The position numbers and the translations under genes are program-made. From contig NC_063012.1 in the NCBI RefSeq assembly GCF_020509005.1, positions 7,874,001 through 7,938,000 on the forward strand: a stretch of 64,000 bases of DNA, in the 5' to 3' direction. How positions within the stretch are numbered: the stretch's first letter is position 1; each line of letters opens with the position of its first letter. This DNA is from Fulvia fulva (Eukaryota; Ascomycota; Dothideomycetes; Mycosphaerellales; Mycosphaerellaceae). The notes beneath the pieces were generated by a model. It saw nothing but the letters and a program-made list of their open reading frames with translations, ran no database searches and was not told the origin of the DNA. Of the stretch, positions 45,903 through 54,391 are shown piece after piece.

Positions 45903-48900
45903 CTACCCTATCTGCAACCCCCCTCGCTTCCGCCTCTTGTCTATCCACTCCTCCGTCTCGCTCGCGAGGCTAAACTGCTGGAGGTATCCCTGCTGTAGTA
46001 TCCACCGAGAGATTCGGCGAATGTTGCCTTTGTCCCTAATAATTGACTTGTAGTCTCTCCTTCCCGCTTGGTGCCTCCAATTTCCCCTGCCTCTCGCCCA
46101 CTGCGGGCATCGTAGTAGCATATGTTCTGGGTTTTGCGATGGGTAGCCACACTGGCAGGCTGGGCTATAGATGTCTAGTGCGCGTCTTCTGAACAGGTAG
46201 GCCCTTAATCCAATGTGTTCGGACCTGATTTGGATCGCTATGCTTGCTTCGGCCCTTGTCAGGTCCCTATATAGCTGGTAATTGTGTCTCTGGAAGGCTC
46301 GGAGCGCTATCGGGCCTGTTGTCTTAGGGGGCTTCCTTTTCCAGTCCTGCTCCCATAGGCAGCTCGCTATCTGTTCCGCTAGGTTTTGGGTCTTAGCCTT
46401 GCTCCCGCCGGCCTGGCGAGTCCTACGCTCCTCCTCCTTTCGTGCTAGCCATTCGGTGCTTGTCTGTACGGCCGTAAAGGTCGTAAGGTCATCCTCTTTT
46501 TGGCTTGTCCTATATCCTGCCCCTCTCCGGTAGCGGCTTTCTATCTTATTCTTTGCCTCCTGGATCGTGGTTTGTGCTAGGTAACCTGTCGTCTTTGCCG
46601 CGTATTGAATTCTCATTCCCCGGATGTACTGGCCGATTGGTGGTATTCCTGTCTCCATTTCTACCGTGCTTGTTGACGTTGTCTTGTATGCGCCTAGTAC
46701 CCTACGTAGGTTGCCTGCCTGTGTCCTGTTTAGGGGTTGCTCTATCCGTTTCGGGATCGGCTTGCCTGCGCCTCCTGTTCCCCAAATCTGTGCCCCGTAC
46801 AACATAGCTGGTCTGACGATCGCCTTATACATTACTCTTGCCTTGTCGAATGTTGCTCCCCATGTAGATGCCGTAAGCCTCTTTATCGAGGCTTCATTGA
46901 CTTGCGCTCGACTCTGGGCTTTCTTAATCTGTACATTCCAGCTTAGCTTCGGGTCGAGCCAGATCCCTAGTACTCGTAGCTCCGCTGATGGCTTGGTCTC
47001 GTAGCCTTGGATTCTTACCGCCGCCTTCATATTATGGTGTGTTCTCGCTTTACTGAAGTGTATAAGTTGGTACTTTTCAGGGGCGAACCGGGCACCATGC
47101 TTCTTTGCCCACTCCTCGCATTTCTTGTGCCTATCTTCAAGGAGGCGACAGTTCTCTTCTGTCGAGTCTGACCAGGCTAGGATGTTTGTATCGTCTACGA
47201 ACCCCGATGCTGAGGTTTGCGGAGAGGTGAGTAGGGGGATTAGATCCGACATAAATATTAGAAACAGGATAGGGGAGAGAGTAGATCCCTGAGGTATTCC
47301 AGTCTCTGCCTTCACCGGGTCGGACGTGTACCTTCCTAGGACTAGGTATGTCGTCCGTTCCTGGAGAAAGGAGAAGACGAACGACGTTGCCCACTGGGGG
47401 ATGCCTTTCTGCTGTAGGATATGTATTAGCCTTTGGTGTGAGACGTTGTCGAAGGCCCCTGCGATGTCGAGGGATAGTAAGGACGCCGCTCGGTTCCTGC
47501 CGTAGTGCCAGAGGGTCTGGATTTGCTCCGTAATTAGCTCCATTGCTGTTAGTGTCGATCGCTGGCTTCTTCCCCCCATCTGTGTTGCTGGGAGTACGTG
47601 GTTGTCCTCGGCAAGCTGCGTAAGTCTCTGGGCTACTATCTTTTCTAGGACCTTCCCTATCGTATTTAGAAGTGCTATTGGTCTGTACGACTTGGGCTGA
47701 GTATAGTCTTCCTTCTGTGGCTTGCGTAGCACTACTGTCATAGACTCTCTGTACGGCTTCGGGTGATACCCTAGCCGTAGGCACGCGGTAAATAGGTTTG
47801 CAAGGCTCGGCGCGATCTCTTCTCTACACTCTTTTAGCAGTACGTTTGGTATCCTGTCTGGGCCTGGGGCTTTTCGTCCCTTTAGCTTACTTATGACTCC
47901 TGTTACTGTGTTAGGGCTAACCGCCCAATCCATGTCCAGGGGTTCCGGGTATGTGCTCGGGTCGATGTCCGTAAGGTCTGCCTCTACTTGCGTCGAAAAG
48001 AAATGGTCGGCTAACGCTTTTGCCTTGCCCCGGGGCGTAGCCTGGGCAATCCCTTCGCGGTCTACGATTGGGGGGAAGTGAGGGGCTTGTTGCTCTTCAG
48101 GTAGTCGTGCCCATTTAGCAAGTCTCCACATCTGTTCCGGGTTTTCTGTAACGAGCCCGATCGTCGCTCTCCAGTCCTGCAGCTTATCGCGTCTTATCTG
48201 TGCCTTCTTCTCTTGTGTCGCGTGGCAGTATTGCTCCCACGTCTCTTGGGTGTGCTCCTTCGTCCACTGTCGCCTTGCCCTTCTAGCCTCCCTTACCTTC
48301 GTAGAGCATTCAGGGGTCCAGAAGGCCTTCTGCTGCGTTGAGGGCCGGAGTAACGGCGTGTATTGTTCCGCTGCTTGCCATATGACCGAGGTAATCTGTT
48401 CCGCTGCTTGATCTAGCTGAGCTGTCGTCTCGAGTTCTCTATGCTGTGGTAGGTTCGCTATTAGGAAGCCTCTTATGTCGTCCCAGCGTGCCTTCTTCCA
48501 GTTACGGCGTGGTTCGTTTGCTGGCTCCTCTATCGCCTTCACCCCTAGCGTCGTTTGGATAGGGATATGGTCTGAGGAGGCTTCTAGCGCGTAGTTCGGT
48601 CGGCATTGGACTAGTCTCTCTTCAAGTTCTCGTGATAGAAAGCATAGGTCGATCGTGCTTGCACTAGTACGGGCCTTCCACGTCTCTGTTCCCTTTGGTG
48701 TTACTAAGGCCATTCCGTAGCGTGCGGTTATGTCCAGTAGCTTCCCCCCTAGAAATACGTGCGGGGGAGTGAATTCGAGTCCCCACTGTGGGTGGTGGAG
48801 GTTGAAGTCGCCGAGGAGTACTTGCTTCGTGTCTTGGCTTAGGGTCCGCTCTAGGTGGGCGAGGGTTCCTAGTTCCCTACTCGTCCGACCCCGCGGTGGC

Positions 48901-49256
48901 GGGTTGTAAACGTTATGGATCTGGATAGGGCCTTGTGTCGTGTCGATCTGGATTGATGTTATGTCTCCTAGGTTGCCCTGCTGCGGTAGTATAACCTTCC
49001 ACGACTCAAGGTCTATAGTCTTGCTTACGTATATACATGTCCTCGGGTTGACGCCTCGTTGGCCCGCGATTACGGTGTGGTATCTCCGGTCATTACAAGT
49101 GGCTGGGAGTCCTACGTAGGGGTTGATCCATGGTTCCTGTACCGCAATAACGTGGTGCCGTAGCGGGTCTAGCTCTTGTAGAAAGTGGCGCTGGACCTTG
49201 TCCCTACTTTTGTTTACGTTGTACTGTACGATAGTGATGTCGTCGTATAGTATCAT
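45903..49256 (-). CDS. LINE ORF2: endonuclease and reverse transcriptase
   Basis: 1,117 residues. N-terminal APE-type endonuclease: QYNVNKS (Asn13/15), QEPW (Glu41), LLGDFN (Asp150, Asn152), SSDH (228-230). RT: KGRKAPGPD, SYRPIALL, DIAGAFD, GIPQGS.LSP and FVDDTNI with the catalytic Asp pair at 688-689. C-terminus: a CCHC-like zinc site CQCGYPSQNPEHMLLRC. I find no RNase H signature (no TDGS-type motif), unlike several Tad-clade elements. It nicks the target and copies the RNA in place (target-primed reverse transcription). The start ATG overlaps the ORF1 stop (ATGA), so translation probably depends on termination-reinitiation. Confidence 0.95.
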   Translation of the reverse strand: MILYDDITIVQYNVNKSRDKVQRHFLQELDPLRHHVIAVQEPWINPYVGLPATCNDRRYHTVIAGQRGVNPRTCIYVSKTIDLESWKVILPQQGNLGDITSIQIDTTQGPIQIHNVYNPPPRGRTSRELGTLAHLERTLSQDTKQVLLGDFNLHHPQWGLEFTPPHVFLGGKLLDITARYGMALVTPKGTETWKARTSASTIDLCFLSRELEERLVQCRPNYALEASSDHIPIQTTLGVKAIEEPANEPRRNWKKARWDDIRGFLIANLPQHRELETTAQLDQAAEQITSVIWQAAEQYTPLLRPSTQQKAFWTPECSTKVREARRARRQWTKEHTQETWEQYCHATQEKKAQIRRDKLQDWRATIGLVTENPEQMWRLAKWARLPEEQQAPHFPPIVDREGIAQATPRGKAKALADHFFSTQVEADLTDIDPSTYPEPLDMDWAVSPNTVTGVISKLKGRKAPGPDRIPNVLLKECREEIAPSLANLFTACLRLGYHPKPYRESMTVVLRKPQKEDYTQPKSYRPIALLNTIGKVLEKIVAQRLTQLAEDNHVLPATQMGGRSQRSTLTAMELITEQIQTLWHYGRNRAASLLSLDIAGAFDNVSHQRLIHILQQKGIPQWATSFVFSFLQERTTYLVLGRYTSDPVKAETGIPQGSTLSPILFLIFMSDLIPLLTSPQTSASGFVDDTNILAWSDSTEENCRLLEDRHKKCEEWAKKHGARFAPEKYQLIHFSKARTHHNMKAAVRIQGYETKPSAELRVLGIWLDPKLSWNVQIKKAQSRAQVNEASIKRLTASTWGATFDKARVMYKAIVRPAMLYGAQIWGTGGAGKPIPKRIEQPLNRTQAGNLRRVLGAYKTTSTSTVEMETGIPPIGQYIRGMRIQYAAKTTGYLAQTTIQEAKNKIESRYRRGAGYRTSQKEDDLTTFTAVQTSTEWLARKEEERRTRQAGGSKAKTQNLAEQIASCLWEQDWKRKPPKTTGPIALRAFQRHNYQLYRDLTRAEASIAIQIRSEHIGLRAYLFRRRALDIYSPACQCGYPSQNPEHMLLRCPQWARGRGNWRHQAGRRDYKSIIRDKGNIRRISRWILQQGYLQQFSLASETEEWIDKRRKRGGLQIG

Positions 49257-50602
49257 TCGTTATCCGTGAGGTCCATTTCCGTGCTGACCTGCTGTGTCTC
49301 CTGAGCCTGTATCTCGCTGTCCGGCTGGCCCTGGGGCCGCTGGGGCGCCCCAAAGATTCGCATTTGGCCTAGTTCGTTGGCTGCCCGGTTAAGGTGTCGA
49401 GGCCGACCGGGAGGTGGATGCGTTTGCGGTTGGGTTCCCTTGTTCGTCTCTTCTGCCCTCTTCCTTTTGCTCGGCTCGAAGCCCTTGTACACGGTAGGTC
49501 CCTCCTGTTGTCGTTGGGGGTACCTAGCTGGTGTAGAGATCCTTGCTTGTCTCGCTCGTTCTTGTGCTGCTATTCTAGCCGGGCATTGGCTTGAATACGC
49601 TGGGTGCCTTCTGCCGCAGCATGCGCACCTGCTCTCCTTTTTTGGGCATTCCCTTCCCTGGTGTGGGCCTGCGCAGTGAGGACACCTTGGGGTCTTCTCC
49701 CCGCATTTTGAGGCTATGTGACCGTACTGTTGGCATTGGAAGCATTGTAGTACCCTGTGGCTGCTCTGATGGATCTCCGTGTCCATTCTCTCGCAGTTCC
49801 AGAATAGCCCATTGTCTAATATCTGGTTAGCTTGTTCCGCTGTCTCTACCCAAATAATAAGCGATGAATGCGTCTTTTCTCGGTCTACTGTCTTGTGCAG
49901 CCATGCCGCCTTCGTTAGTCGTACTCCTGGGGAGGTGTTCTGGTTCTGTACTTGGAGGTGGGGAAGGTCTTCGACCTTGAATGTCCTAGGGACCCCGTGG
50001 GCGATGACGGTATACTGTTGGTGGGAGACTCGTGCCGACTTCGCGACTTTAGTAGTCCACTCCTTATAGGTCTCCAGCTTTCGTCTATCAGACTCTTGTG
50101 CGGTAAAGAGTCTTACTACGCCTGTTGCTTCTACCCTCGCCCCAACTACCTCCTTTTGGCCGATTCTGTCGACAATCTCCTTGCTTGTTAGGGCTGCGAT
50201 TTCTTGTTTCTCCGCCGGATCAGTAATGTATAGGCGTACCGCCTTACTTTCCTTCGGAGGGGGTTGATTCTTGCCTGCTGCTACTGTTGCCCATGTAGTT
50301 GGTTTCTGGGCTGCCTTCTGTGTTACTTGTTGGATTGTCTTCGGGATTTGGTATGATAGCGCTTTTAGCGCTCCTAGTAGCTGTGCTATGGTGTTCTTAT
50401 ATGCCCGGGCTGGGTGTTCGTCATCCCCTAGTAAGTTCTCCGCCTCCGTATATAGGGTCGTCCACGCTGTGTTGTTTGTCGTTGGCCTCTGCTTTCTGTA
50501 TAGTGGGCCTTGGCTTGTGTCCTGGGTTTTTTCTTGGTTTGTTCCCCGGTTTGACTCTTGGTGCAGAATGTTCGCAAGGCTATGGCTCTCGTTGGTTGCC
50601 AT
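49253..50602 (-). CDS. LINE ORF1: Gag-like RNA-binding protein with CCHC knuckles
   Basis: 449 residues. The N-terminal half is Gln/Thr-rich with a helical segment. The central domain (about 140-275) is a globular RRM-like/Gag-like region ending in a WVETAEQANQIL stretch. Three zinc knuckles follow from about residue 287: CFQCQQYGHIASKC, CPHCAGPHQGREC and CACCGRRHPAYSSQC. The tail is basic and Gln/Pro-rich. It packages the LINE RNA into a ribonucleoprotein with ORF2. First in-frame ATG is used; the frame upstream has no earlier ATG in this element. Confidence 0.93.
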   Translation of the reverse strand: MATNESHSLANILHQESNRGTNQEKTQDTSQGPLYRKQRPTTNNTAWTTLYTEAENLLGDDEHPARAYKNTIAQLLGALKALSYQIPKTIQQVTQKAAQKPTTWATVAAGKNQPPPKESKAVRLYITDPAEKQEIAALTSKEIVDRIGQKEVVGARVEATGVVRLFTAQESDRRKLETYKEWTTKVAKSARVSHQQYTVIAHGVPRTFKVEDLPHLQVQNQNTSPGVRLTKAAWLHKTVDREKTHSSLIIWVETAEQANQILDNGLFWNCERMDTEIHQSSHRVLQCFQCQQYGHIASKCGEKTPRCPHCAGPHQGRECPKKESRCACCGRRHPAYSSQCPARIAAQERARQARISTPARYPQRQQEGPTVYKGFEPSKRKRAEETNKGTQPQTHPPPGRPRHLNRAANELGQMRIFGAPQRPQGQPDSEIQAQETQQVSTEMDLTDNE

Positions 50603-50840
50603 CCTTCGCTGTTGTTCGGGGTCGCGCTTCCTAATTGGGCAGTTGTCCTCCGCAACTCCGCAATTCTAGGGTCTGCCTTCAGGGGAAGGGGACCTCGGTT
50701 TTGGGGTTTTTTTTGTATCACAATTGCGCCGCCGCCAGCGCAGGCGGGTCGCTACTGCTTGAGTAGATTGCTCGTCTTGATAAGGGCTATCGATTGAATG
50801 GTCCTCGTCCTAGTACCCGCTAGAATATATAGATTCCTTC
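50603..50840 (-). other. LINE 5' leader with an extra A/T-rich segment at the junction
   Basis: About 200 bp of GC-balanced leader, including a run of eight T's on the plus strand near 50,707-50,714, then about 35 bp (50,806-50,840) of RIP-like sequence before the target duplication. Internal promoter expected here by analogy with LINEs; no element identified. Confidence 0.45.
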
Positions 50841-50854
50841 TACGTAGCTTAATA
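50841..50854 (+). repeat. Target-site duplication, right, of the intact LINE
   Basis: Perfect copy of 45,695-45,708. Confidence 0.9.
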
Positions 50855-52322
50855 GTAGTCTAGAATTTACTATTAGTCTATCTATATAGGAAGCAGAGGG
50901 TATCCTACTCGGTACGGAAGGTCGCTACTATAAGCTTTAGTAGGATACTCGTATACTAACTATCGAAAGATAGGTCGGTATCGTTCTTAAACTTCTTAGG
51001 ATCTAGTACTCCCTTACCGATCTCTATACTACGCTCTAAGGTACGGTCGATATTAATAAGACGCTCGGCGAGGTCTACTAGCGGTATCTATATACGATTA
51101 GTACGTCCTCCTCTAGTACGTACCGTCTCTTAGCGCTCGTTACGGCGGCGATTATCGCGGCCTCGATCCTTGTCCTTATCGCTACGGCCTAGACCGTCAT
51201 TATTATCGTTATCTCTACTACTACCCCTACCGCCCCCGGTAGCGGCTTTACGATATATACGCTAAAGCTTCTCGAGGGAGGTCTCTCGCGGGTAAGAGCG
51301 CGAGCGTAACGGACTACGGCCTCGACGCCTATTACCGTTAGTAGTATTGTCCTCTATAGCTTAGAGTCGAGTCTTTAAGTCATCGATCTCCTTCTATAAC
51401 GCCTAGTTTATACCCTTAGTATCTTGTGCCTTCTTCTTAGCCTCTTATACCTTCTTCTTCTCCTTTTCGCTAAGATCGTAAAATTACTTATATAGATTAT
51501 TAGCTTACTTATACTTGTCCTAGACCTCCTTTATCTTAGCTAGGTCTAGTACGTTCTTAAGATCCTATACTATCTTCTATAAGGCGGACTTCTCGGCTCT
51601 AAGTATCTAATAGATACGGTCGTATTCGGCGTAGAGGTTACGGTACTAGTCGTTCTAGAGGGCGTTTATACGTTATAAGACGTCGACTTGCTCGGTAGCG
51701 GTCTAAGCGGTATTAAATCCTCGTAGGATAAAGTCGTATAAAGTCTTAGGATAGTCTCGGACTAACTCGGCGAGGTCGTTCGCGTCGACGTTCTAGAAAT
51801 CGCTAGCGGCGATATATTCGGCTTCGTCGAGGGAGTAGTAAATAGGTAGTATATCGTCGCTACCCTTCTCCTAGTACTCCTTTAGCTCGTAGAGTTCTTT
51901 AAAGTTAATAGCGCCTCTCTATTCCCTATCGAGTACCTTCTCCTATACTATATCTAACTCCTACTAAAGAGCGACGCCGGTATTAATCGTAATACGCCGG
52001 TCGTTATCTTAAGTCTAGGACTATAGAAAAGATAAGAGATCTAGGAAAAGAGATATACGCTTGCCTAAGGGCTTTACCGGTAGTAGTATACCGTTCTAGG
52101 TCTATAAGTCCTACTAACTCGTTATAGTATAGGTATTAACGCGACCTATTACTATCGCTAAGGTCTTCGCGGCGTTAACTTCCCTAGGTATCTACGTACT
52201 TAGCGCCTTACCGTGTTCTACTATACGCTCGTAGTCGCGTATTCTTTAGTTCTATAAGTCTGTTCCTATTATTACGCGTCCCTTACCTAGATCCGTAATC
52301 TAGGTAGGCTAGTAGAACAAAC
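50855..52322 (-). mobile_element. Gypsy relic 3, 5' part (gag), RIP-mutated
   Basis: Continuation of the gypsy gag interrupted by the intact LINE. Minus-strand frames are rich in charged, probably coiled-coil sequence and basic Arg-rich stretches, as in gypsy gag. It ends against the 184-bp LTR at 52,323, where a primer-site-like sequence is found. No open frame survives. Confidence 0.6.
52312..52322 (-). promoter_or_regulatory. Possible self-priming primer binding site of gypsy relic 3
   Basis: On the minus strand GTTTGTTCTAC directly follows the LTR. It lacks the TGG start typical of tRNA sites. Nine bases (TTGTTCTAC) are complementary to GTAGAACAA inside the LTR (36,672-36,680 copy; the 52,370 copy has one RIP change). 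Tf1/sushi-type gypsy elements prime from their own 5' RNA end in this way. Confidence 0.45.
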
Positions 52323-52506
52323 TATAAGGGCGCGCGTACTATAGGGTCCGAGAGAGATAGTTATTGTTCTATAAAGCTACGAAAGAGGAGCGCGAGGCGC
52401 GGCGAAGTTATATAGTTATACTAAGCCGCGCTAACCCGATACGGAAGGTCCGCGGAATAGTCGGGCCGACGCTTCGGTAGTAAAGGGTCGCGGGTAGCCC
52501 GTAATA
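52323..52506 (-). repeat. 184-bp gypsy LTR (5' LTR side of relic 3)
   Basis: Same length and nearly the same sequence as 36,621-36,804. No matching 5-bp target duplication: TAGTA on the left of the pair versus GCCGA on the right. Confidence 0.75.
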
Positions 52507-52550
52507 GCCGAGTAGTAATAATACGGCGCTATATAATATTATAGATATTA

Positions 52551-52655
52551 TAACGTACTTTACTACTAAGTAGGCTATACTACCGAGCGGGCTACTTTTA
52601 CTAAGAACTATACTACTTCTATAGATATAGCTATATAACTACTATTATTATAACG
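52551..52655 (-). mobile_element. Pogo-like element, right-end fragment
   Basis: Starts TAACGTACTTTACTA and matches the reverse complement of the right end of the 19.2-kb element, including the subterminal ACTTCTATAGATATAGC. Only about 105 bp remain before gypsy relic 4 LTR sequence. Confidence 0.7.
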
Positions 52656-54379
52656 GTTTATAATCGTATTAATATAAAGTAGCTAGGAACGTAGGAAAGA
52701 GGAGCGCGAGGTACGCCGAGGTTGTATATAGCCGAGGCGCGCTAGTGACGCGCGGTCACGTGACCTATATACTAGCTAACTATTCACTAGGCCTAGGGCC
52801 GTAATACTACCCCCCCTTCAAAATCGCGCTTAGTCCCTTAAGCTCGCATTATCGCTACTACGAAAGTAGTATTATCCTCTATATCGTTATTTCTATTACT
52901 TCTATTATCTATTCTATCCGCTACCGTATCGTCGTTACTACCTCGGTCGGTATTATCGTATCCTCCGCGGTAGCTAACCTAGCCTATATAAGTCGTAATT
53001 TCGTATTTACCGTAGCGATTTACGAACTCCGTAAAAGAGTTCGTTATAGATTCTATTACTTATATTAAGGAAGAGCTATAGTACCTATTACTAACTAATA
53101 TTAGCGGTATAGCTATAGTTACTAAGTTAAGGGAAGATTACTATTCGCGTTAACGCTTATCTTATACTTACCTACTATCGGTCATCTTTCTTAAAGTAGC
53201 CGCCTACGGGTCTTTACTTATACTAGTCTTAGGCTCGTAGCTCTTAACCGGTAGTAGAGCTATAGGTACCTACGTAATTAGTATACGTAGCCCTCCTATA
53301 GTTACTAGGTTAGACGTAGCTTTTAACGAAGCGTTTATAGTATTGCTAATTATACCGTCTTCGGGTATATCCTCGTTCGGAATCTACCCTAGTAGTAGTA
53401 TAAAGCCGGCTAGCCTATCCTTCGTAGGATAGTTGTAGTAGAAGTCCGCGATAGAGGCGGCGGTAGTATCTATTAACTCCTTAGCGGGCTCCTAAGTAGG
53501 CTTACTATAACTAACCTAATATACTAGATACTCGTATCGTCTCTCCTTCCTTCTACTACGTAGCGCTAGTCCCGGCGGTAGTATACTCTTTATATCTAGT
53601 ATCGTATCTAGTAACTAATACGTACTTATATCGCTATTATCGTCTTCTACCTCTATAGGTACTAGTAGTAGTTATACTTAGCCTAGTATCGGTTCGTATA
53701 CCGGCATTAGTAGGTTAGCGTAGAAGCCGTTATATAAGTTACTTAGCGATCGCGGTAAATCTAGGCGATACGTATCGTATAGTAGTACTTTAGTAATCGT
53801 ATAAGGTCCGGTATAGCGGTAGTTAAGTTTCTTTAACGGGCGCTTAGTACGCTAGTTACGAGTACTAAGGTGTACTATATTATCTACTTCGTATCGTAGT
53901 ACGATCGTACGGTATTTATTCGCGTACTCGGCTTACGACGCTTATACTATCTCTATCGAGTCTCTTAGTTTATAGCGAAGCTCTATTATACGCTATACGA
54001 AGGCATTTACTAATTCCGCGTCTAGGCGTTATTTATATAGTAGTAGCTATATAGGTAGGTCAAGCTCTACATCCGCGTACCTCGGATTCTTACTAATATT
54101 AGCTATAAAGGGGCTTATACTAGTCGTTTTAGAGACATAGTTATTAGCTATAAATTCTACGAGCGGAACTAGTCCGGCTAGTCATCTTATATATAGCTAA
54201 TAAATACGCGTAGATATTGCTCTATTATCTTATTCGTATTCTCGCTCTGTCTATCGGTCTTAGGATAATACCCGGTAGAGATCTTACGCCTAATCTATAG
54301 TAGTTTATAAAGGCGTCCCTAAAAGGCTAAAATCTATTAAGGTCCGCGGTCCGATATAATCGTCTTTAGCAATCCGTAG
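52656..54379 (-). mobile_element. Gypsy relic 4, 3' LTR remnant and integrase 3' part
   Basis: A minus-strand purine tract GAAGGGGGGGTAG ends at 52,799 and is followed by LTR-like sequence (about 52,660-52,798) that shares GAAAGAGGAGCGCGAG with the 184-bp LTR. Upstream of it on the minus strand are integrase sequences: a TIISDRGP motif near 54,340-54,360, the catalytic-Glu region SENTNK near 54,245, and a C-terminal GPY/chromodomain-like region. LINE copy B is inserted at 54,380; the element resumes at 59,407. RIP-mutated throughout. Confidence 0.75.
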
Positions 54380-54391
54380 CGTAAGAAGATA
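54380..54391 (+). repeat. Target-site duplication, left, of LINE family 2 copy B
   Basis: CGTAAGAAGATA, repeated at 59,407-59,418; two further bases also match but merge into the LINE tail. Confidence 0.85.

Larger units (their letters stand above)
45709..50840 (-). mobile_element. Complete, non-RIP-mutated Tad/I-like LINE (family 1)
   Basis: 5.1-kb minus-strand non-LTR retrotransposon: 5' leader (50,840-50,603), ORF1, ORF2, a 3' UTR (45,902-45,722) and a short (ATCT)n tail at 45,709-45,721. It is bracketed by a perfect 14-bp target duplication inside RIP-mutated gypsy gag DNA. Both ORFs are open over full length with normal CA/TG content. Truncated relatives at 34.2 and 38.3 kb are RIP-mutated. 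The tail is a tetranucleotide repeat rather than poly(A). Likely a recent, possibly competent copy. Confidence 0.95.

Noticed and set aside
50271..50669. Long plus-strand frames opposite LINE ORF1
   Set aside because: Antisense shadows with hydrophobic low-complexity composition caused by the Gln/Thr-rich sense frame.
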